Origin: Amycolatopsis sp. A133
Lineage (GTDB): Bacteria; Actinomycetota; Actinomycetes; Mycobacteriales; Pseudonocardiaceae
Reading direction: 5' to 3'
DNA: 64,000 nucleotides
Assembly (NCBI RefSeq): GCF_031082405.1
Contig: NZ_JAVHJU010000025.1
Location: 414,488-478,487, forward strand
Of the stretch, positions 59,998 through 64,000 are shown one piece after another. The first letter of the stretch is position 1, and each line of letters begins with the position of its first letter. The notes under the pieces are model-generated. The model made no database searches and was not told the DNA's origin. It worked only from the letters and a program-made list of their open reading frames with translations. Made by a program: the position numbers and the translations under genes.

Positions 59998-60441
59998 GTG
60001 ACCAGCACCTCCGCCACGGAGCAGTACCTGCGCGACCTCGCGCTGCTGCGCCGCGTCCGGGACCGGATCGACCGGGAGTACGCCCAGCCGCTCGACGTCG
60101 AGGCGCTGGCCCGTGGGGTGAACATGTCCGCCGGGCACCTCAGCCGCCAGTTCCGACGAGCTTACGGAGAGTCACCGTATTCGTACCTCATGACGCGGCG
60201 GATCGAACGGGCGATGGCCCTGCTGCGCACCGGCGAGCTGAGCGTCACCGAGGTCTGCTTCACCGTCGGCTTCTCGTCGCTGGGCACCTTCAGCACCCGG
60301 TTCGCCGAGCTGGTGGGCCTACCGCCGAGCGTCTACCGCGAGCAGCAGGCCGAGGCCACCGTCGGGATGCCGCCGTGCGTGGCCAAACAGGTCACCAGAC
60401 CGATCAGGAATCGAGAAGCGCGGCCGGAGGCGCACACCTAG
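59998..60441 (+). CDS. AraC-family regulator (DNA-binding domain only)
   Basis: A 147-residue protein with both AraC helix-turn-helix motifs: first LDVEALARGVNMSAGHLSRQ with FRRAYGESPYSYL, second LSVTEVCFTVGFSSLGTFST with FAELVGLPPSVYRE. There is no separate effector domain. GTG at 59998. Probably regulates the VOC genes that follow. The C terminus ends in PIRNREARPEAHT, part of which is repeated at the end of the truncated homologue at 60900. Confidence 0.87.
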   Translation: MTSTSATEQYLRDLALLRRVRDRIDREYAQPLDVEALARGVNMSAGHLSRQFRRAYGESPYSYLMTRRIERAMALLRTGELSVTEVCFTVGFSSLGTFSTRFAELVGLPPSVYREQQAEATVGMPPCVAKQVTRPIRNREARPEAHT

Positions 60442-60451
60442 GGTGACGACC

Positions 60452-60862
60452 ATGGACGTCACCATTCACTCGAGCTTTCTCCCGCACACCGACCCGGAGG
60501 CCTCGCTCGCCTTCTACCGGGACCTCCTCGGCTTCGAGGTCCGCCAGAACGTCAAGTACGGCGCCATGCAGTGGATCACCGTCGGGCCGCCGAACCAGCC
60601 GGACACCGCGATCGTGCTGACGCCGGTCGCCGCGACACCCGGCCTGACCGACGACGAGCGGCGGACCATCAACGAGATGATGGCCAAGGGCACCTACGCC
60701 GGCGTCAACCTCGCCACCAAGGACCTCGACGCGCTGTTCGCCAAGCTCGAGGCCGGCCACGCCGAGGTCGTCCAGGAGCCGGTCGAGCAGCCCTACGGGA
60801 TCCGCGACTGCTCGTTCCGCGACCCCGCCGGCAACCTGCTGCGCATCCAGGAGCTGCGCTGA
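60452..60862 (+). CDS. VOC-family (glyoxalase/bleomycin-resistance fold) protein 1
   Basis: A 136-residue metal-dependent or binding protein of the vicinal-oxygen-chelate fold. Two beta-alpha-beta-beta-beta modules: SFLPHTDPEASLAFYRDLLG with MQWITVGPP, and GVNLATKDLDALFAKLEAGH with SFRDPAGNLLRIQEL. Substrate unknown; the fold covers antibiotic-binding and glyoxalase-type enzymes. ATG at 60452 preferred over GTG at 60443. Paralogue of the gene at 61163. Confidence 0.87.
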   Translation: MDVTIHSSFLPHTDPEASLAFYRDLLGFEVRQNVKYGAMQWITVGPPNQPDTAIVLTPVAATPGLTDDERRTINEMMAKGTYAGVNLATKDLDALFAKLEAGHAEVVQEPVEQPYGIRDCSFRDPAGNLLRIQELR

Positions 60863-60899
60863 CCACCCCCGTCGCCGCGCCCGGCCGGGGAAATCCGCC

Positions 60900-61157
60900 A
60901 TGTGCCTGAGCCTGACCGTCGCCGCGCGGCAGCACCTGCGCGAGCTGACGCTGCTGCGCCGCGTCCGCGACCGCATCGACCGGGAATGCACGCGGCCGCT
61001 CGACATCGACGCACTCGCGCGCAGTGTGGACCTGCCTGCCGCGCAATTCGTCCGCCGGTTCCGGGACGCTTACGGCCTTTCGCCGCACGATTACCGGCTG
61101 GCCGCCGAAGCGATCAGGAATCGAGAAGCCCGGGCCGCGCGGCCGAAAGTAGCGTGA
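60900..61157 (+). pseudogene. Truncated AraC-type protein (second HTH lost)
   Basis: An 85-residue frame closely related to the AraC gene at 59998: LLRRVRDRIDRECTRPLDID aligns with LLRRVRDRIDREYAQPLDVE, then LARSVDLPAAQFVRRFRDAYGLSPHDYR ends the first HTH. The next residues AAEAIRNREAR match the extreme C terminus of the first copy, so the second HTH of about 50 residues is missing in frame. ATG at 60900 has GGGGAAA upstream. It may be a decaying gene or a dominant-negative half regulator. Confidence 0.75.
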
Positions 61158-61162
61158 TTCCC

Positions 61163-61576
61163 ATGAACCTCACCATTCACCAGACCTTCCTCCCGCACCA
61201 CGACCACGAGGCCTCGCTCGCCTTTTACCGCGACACCCTCGGCTTCGAAGTGCGCAACGACGTCGACTACGGCGGCCAGCACTGGCTCACCATCGGTCTG
61301 CCCGGCCAGCCGGACACGGCTCTGGTCCTGCAGCCGACGGGCGCCGCTTACGGGGATCTGTCCGACGAAGAACGCCGTACCATCACGGAAATGATGGCCA
61401 AGGGCACCTTCGGCGCGGTCAACCTGGCCACCGACGACCTGGACGGCACCTTCGAACGGGTGCAGGCCGGCCACGCCGAAGTCGTCCAGGAACCGGCGGA
61501 CCAGCCGTGGGGCATCCGCGACTGCTCCTTCCGCGACCCCGCCGGAAACCTCGTCCGCATCCAAGAAGTGCGCTGA
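61163..61576 (+). CDS. VOC-family protein 2 (duplicate)
   Basis: A 137-residue VOC protein, clearly duplicated from the one at 60452: TFLPHHDHEASLAFYRDTLG, DEERRTITEMMAKGTFGAVN and RDCSFRDPAGNLVRIQEV parallel the first copy. The N-terminal half is more diverged (DVDYGGQHWLTIGLPG), suggesting a changed ligand. ATG at 61163, 5 bp after the truncated AraC. The UvrA-like gene follows after 25 bp, probably in the same transcript. Confidence 0.88.
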   Translation: MNLTIHQTFLPHHDHEASLAFYRDTLGFEVRNDVDYGGQHWLTIGLPGQPDTALVLQPTGAAYGDLSDEERRTITEMMAKGTFGAVNLATDDLDGTFERVQAGHAEVVQEPADQPWGIRDCSFRDPAGNLVRIQEVR

Positions 61577-61601
61577 CCCGAACGAAAGCTGGAGAACCCC
61601 G

Positions 61602-63980
<2,379 letters not shown>

Positions 63981-64000
63981 CGGGTCGTGAGGGGGAAAAC

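Overview
The window is very GC-rich (roughly 70 percent or more by eye), with strong G/C third positions, many GTG starts and 4-bp stop/start overlaps. It reads as the chromosome of an actinobacterium. The gene content (a xylFGH-ROK7B7-like operon, DUF3039, DUF3099 and DUF7455 proteins, a KstR-type sterol cluster, a SigB-like sigma factor, secreted trypsin) and the many small intergenic palindromes suggest a Pseudonocardiaceae member such as Amycolatopsis. The genus is inferred from memory of such genomes, not from a search.

Layout. 1-7.1 kb: end of a NarL-type two-component system, an APC permease, a gamma-glutamyl-ligase-like glutamine synthetase homologue with a papain-like neighbour, a repeat-rich gap holding two perfect actinobacterial DnaA boxes, an EamA exporter and a small zinc-ribbon protein. 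7.2-12 kb: xylose-type ABC importer (xylF-xylG-xylH) with its ROK regulator and a palindromic operator. 12.4-28.4 kb: mostly core genes (SF2 helicase, YihY, RND pump, Spo0M, HD protein, pseudouridine catabolism psuG/kinase, M20 amidohydrolase, methyltransferase, Dtd, SigB-like sigma factor with an ECF-type promoter). 29.2-35.9 kb: class I fumarase, three secreted or lipid-anchored proteins, GntR regulator, APC permease, trypsin-like protease.

35.9-48.1 kb: a sterol side-chain catabolic cluster: nitronate monooxygenase family protein, FadD19, EchA19, OB-fold/DUF35 protein, Ltp4, Ltp3, CYP125 and FadA5. Sites matching the KstR operator TNNAACNNGTTNNA lie at its promoters. A YihY-family membrane protein, a possible 41-residue small protein and a dienelactone-hydrolase-like protein sit inside the cluster.

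48.1-52.4 kb: two amidohydrolases, a double-module Lrp/AsnC regulator and a repeat-filled convergent gap. 52.4-59.4 kb: the most unusual region. An ECF sigma factor and its zinc anti-sigma factor lie between a secreted DUF1996 protein split by a Q/N/D-rich insert and a divergent five-gene operon: lipoprotein of COG4315 type, DUF4142 protein, four-helix haem b membrane protein, [3Fe-4S]-like ferredoxin, and FAD-dependent reductase. Identical TGAACC-N16-CGTATC promoters precede both arms, and tandem arrays of one 21-bp repeat family bracket the whole island in opposite orientation. I read it as an ECF-sigma-controlled electron-transfer system leading from NAD(P)H through the membrane to extracytoplasmic acceptors.

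59.9-64 kb: a duplicated AraC-VOC gene pair, whose second AraC copy has lost its second helix-turn-helix, followed by a UvrA-like ABC ATPase; this looks like a drug-resistance or DNA-damage operon. Three convergent gene junctions carry a recurring hairpin family likely to act as bidirectional terminators.
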